A DNA stretch of 16,173 bases. It comes from CAKUIA01 sp034180465. GTDB taxonomy: Bacteria > Verrucomicrobiota > Verrucomicrobiia > Opitutales > Intestinicryptomonadaceae. Under the pieces are notes generated by a model. The model was not told the origin of the DNA. It saw only the letters and a program-made list of their open reading frames with translations, and searched no databases. The stretch is taken from positions 1-16,173 of the forward strand of contig JAXFOH010000123.1 in the NCBI GenBank assembly GCA_034180465.1, given 5' to 3'. The position numbers were made by a program, and so were the translations under genes. Positions 14,685-16,173 of this stretch are shown in pieces; position 1 is the stretch's first letter; every line of letters begins with the position of its first letter.

Positions 14685-15863
14685 CCTCTGATGCTATTCA
14701 ATTTTTATAGAGTAATACGAAGTTGGCGGAAAGGTCGAGACTTTTTTGCGAGATTGGAATACAAACAAGACGGTATACCGTCTTGTCGCGGCTTCGCGCA
14801 TAAAAAGGTTGTATTTTACGACCACTATTACAGAAAGGCGAAAGTAGCGTCGATAGACGGGCGGATATACGATGTAGTCATAAAGGCGCGTCGATATCGG
14901 TGTCCGAAGTGCGGAAGTGTGTTTCGAGAGCCGATACGAGGATTGAAGAGCAACAAGCGAATATCAGAGAACGCCAAAGATGAAATCATCGATAAATACC
15001 TCGACGGTGCGACAAATAAGAAGATATCGAAAAGGTTGAGGGTATCACAAAGTACGGTGGAGCGAGTAATCCACGAACGCTTTGAATTAAAAGTCAAAGA
15101 ACAGCTAAACTATGAATGTCCACCAATCATTGGTATTGACGAACACACGATACACAAAGGCTACAAGTTTGCAACAACGATAGCGGATTTAACGCATCAC
15201 AGGGTATACGATGTGATAGAAGGCAAATCGCGCAACTTAGTCGAAAGCAAGTTGATGAGCTACAAGGGGAGAGATAGAGTAAAAGTTGTGTGTATGGATT
15301 TAAGCAGCAGCTACCGAAGCATAGTAAGGCGGTGTTTTCCGAAAGCGAAGATAGTGGCGGATAGGTTCCATGTTATAAGATTGGTGTTATGCCACTTTAT
15401 GGAGTTTTGCAAACAAGCGCAGGAGGAAGTAAAGTGGAACAGGAAGATAACATACCCACTGAGAAAGCGAGGAGATAGGTTGAAAGCCGAAGAGCGAGAG
15501 CGATTGGAAAAGTTTTTTGAGGACAACCCAGCGATAAAGGTGGCATACGAGTTTAAGGAAAGGTTGTGCGAGTTGCTGAACAGGAAACATCAAACGGCAA
15601 AGGAATGTATGAGAAATATAAAGGAACTGAAAACAATGATGAAGCAGATGAAATACGAAGCGACGCAGGAGTTTGAGATATTAGCAGAGACAATAAGCGA
15701 CTGGTTTGCGCCGATAATCCGAATGTGGAGATATACGAAAAATAACGGAATAACAGAAGGCTTCCATAGGAAAATGAAACTGATACAACGAATGGCTTAC
15801 GGTTATAGAAACTTTGAAAATTACAGATTGAGGGTCTTGCTTCTATGCGGCGTCTTTCACTAA
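14682..15863 (+). CDS. ISL3-family transposase
   Basis: The product has 393 residues from ATG 14682. An in-frame ATG at 14628 would add 18 residues, but the extension is a charged low-complexity stretch, and in the relic copy the corresponding ATG is out of frame with the homologous coding start, so the inner start is preferred. Domains in order: a degenerate zinc-binding region (about 35-80, CPKCGSVF at Cys74/Cys77), a helix-turn-helix (about 111-134, 'NKKISKRLRVSQSTVERVI'), and a DDE catalytic domain. Its likely residues are Asp153 in 'IIGIDEHTIHKGY', Asp227 in 'KIVADRFHVIRL' and Glu359 in 'NNGITEGFHRKMKLIQRMA'. The C-terminus 'YGYRNFENYRLRVLLLCG' is the family ending. Length is normal and no lesion is visible, so it may be active. 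The 22-base palindrome at 14765-14786 lies within the coding region. Confidence 0.93.
   Translation: MPLMLFNFYRVIRSWRKGRDFFARLEYKQDGIPSCRGFAHKKVVFYDHYYRKAKVASIDGRIYDVVIKARRYRCPKCGSVFREPIRGLKSNKRISENAKDEIIDKYLDGATNKKISKRLRVSQSTVERVIHERFELKVKEQLNYECPPIIGIDEHTIHKGYKFATTIADLTHHRVYDVIEGKSRNLVESKLMSYKGRDRVKVVCMDLSSSYRSIVRRCFPKAKIVADRFHVIRLVLCHFMEFCKQAQEEVKWNRKITYPLRKRGDRLKAEERERLEKFFEDNPAIKVAYEFKERLCELLNRKHQTAKECMRNIKELKTMMKQMKYEATQEFEILAETISDWFAPIIRMWRYTKNNGITEGFHRKMKLIQRMAYGYRNFENYRLRVLLLCGVFH
14765..14786. repeat. 22-base perfect palindrome inside the transposase gene
   Basis: ACAAGACGGTA is followed directly by its exact complement TACCGTCTTGT. It encodes part of the KQDGIPSC segment near the zinc-binding region. 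As RNA it would form a strong hairpin about 85 bases into the coding sequence; as DNA it could bind a dimer. Confidence 0.7.
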
Positions 15864-15922
15864 AAAACACTCTCTTTGGAGTTGACCCGCATTTCGGGAT
15901 AAAAAAAGCTCTCTCAAAAAAG

Positions 15923-16004
15923 TGCTCGAGGAGGGACTCGAACCCTCACTTCATGCGAAACTAGATCCTAAGTCTAGCGCGTCTGCCAATTCCGCCACTC
16001 GAGC
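15923..16004 (-). tRNA. tRNA-Leu (anticodon TAG)
   Basis: The acceptor arms GCTCGAG and CTCGAGC pair fully. The D arm has TGGCGGAATTGGCAGACGCG, typical of Leu. The anticodon arm CTAGA/TCTAG holds loop CTTAGGA, giving TAG. A long variable arm (TTCGCATGAAG) and the T arm GGTTCGAGTCC follow. The discriminator is A and CCA is not encoded. T runs directly after the 3' end (15915-15922 and 15901-15907, minus strand) may end transcription, though no clear stem precedes them. Confidence 0.96.
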
Positions 16005-16076
16005 CAATCAAACAACCGCCGCCTTGCGCAAACATCGACGGTATATTGTAGTCACATATCTCAAAAAAGAGCGGAA

Positions 16077-16173
16077 ATGTCAAAGTATTTTTCAAGAATC
16101 AAACGAGCCTACAAAACTTTAATGGCCCAGGAAAGAAGACTGAAGCTAAGACAAAATCAGTCGATTCTCGTTA
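16077..16173 (+). CDS. 5' end of a gene leaving the right edge, unknown
   Basis: The frame is open from ATG 16077 to the edge for 32 codons (MSKYFSRIKRAYKTLMAQER...). The product start is strongly basic and helical. A purine-rich AAGAGCGGAA stands directly before the ATG but is not a clean Shine-Dalgarno. It is divergent from tRNA-Leu with 72 bases between. It could be a small ribosome- or nucleic-acid-associated protein, but too little is visible to say. A chance open frame is possible. Confidence 0.4.
   Translation, partial: MSKYFSRIKRAYKTLMAQERRLKLRQNQSILV

Larger units (their letters stand above)
14605..15889 (+). mobile_element. complete ISL3-family insertion sequence, about 1.28 kb
   Basis: The element contains one full-length ISL3-type transposase gene between imperfect inverted repeats: CGCTCATCGTCAAAGATAGTG (14605-14625) and the complement of 15868-15888, matching at 15 of 21 positions. 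Flanks CATTTCCG (14597-14604) and CATTTCGG (15890-15897) could be the 8-base target duplication typical of this family, with one mismatch. The exact ends are uncertain by a base or two because one terminal repeat is a base longer. Size and single-ORF structure fit ISL3. It inserted between the glycosidase and tRNA-Leu. Confidence 0.8.

Noticed and set aside
15922..16122. 66-residue plus-strand frame containing EGLEPSLHAKLDPKSSA
   Set aside because: It is the antisense translation of tRNA-Leu, a common annotation artefact.

Overview
The window suggests a Gram-negative bacterium with A+T-rich DNA. It has a FadL-type outer-membrane protein, two proteins with lipoprotein signals, MurB, and sigma70-like promoters with TTGACA -35 boxes. 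Several chromosomal genes lack a Shine-Dalgarno sequence. This style, together with GH42-like glycosidases, fits the Verrucomicrobiota or the wider PVC group, but the assignment is a low-confidence inference because the window holds no marker gene such as 16S rRNA.

Left part (1-8655), all on the minus strand: the 5' end of a gene running off the edge, with its own promoter; a secreted Sel1-repeat protein; a GH42-like glycoside hydrolase pseudogene broken by a frameshift after its membrane anchor and by an in-frame TAA; a fadL-type porin gene with an operator-like palindrome inside its promoter; an EamA/DMT permease; tRNA-Cys; a small secreted protein resembling a C39-like peptidase fold without its cysteine; and murB.

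Middle part (8770-11775), plus strand: a tight four-gene operon of phage-tail character (tail-fibre/baseplate-like protein with coiled coil, a 68-residue protein, a small HD..Y/AD-motif protein, a lipoprotein). The last three genes overlap or nearly abut and two carry clear Shine-Dalgarno sequences. No capsid, terminase, integrase or lysin gene is visible. tRNA-Pro with its own promoter follows.

Right part (11923-16173): a decayed left end of an ISL3-type element, then an intact lipoprotein GH42-like glycosidase whose codons are much richer in G+C than its surroundings, then a complete ISL3-family element in the same orientation as the relic, then tRNA-Leu and the start of a gene leaving the right edge. 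The layout looks like a degenerate composite transposon that brought in the second glycosidase, while a resident gene of the same fold decays about 8 kb away.

The most notable finding is in the ISL3 leader. A hairpin lies between the Shine-Dalgarno sequence and the start codon, and comparison with the relic copy shows compensatory base-pair changes in it.
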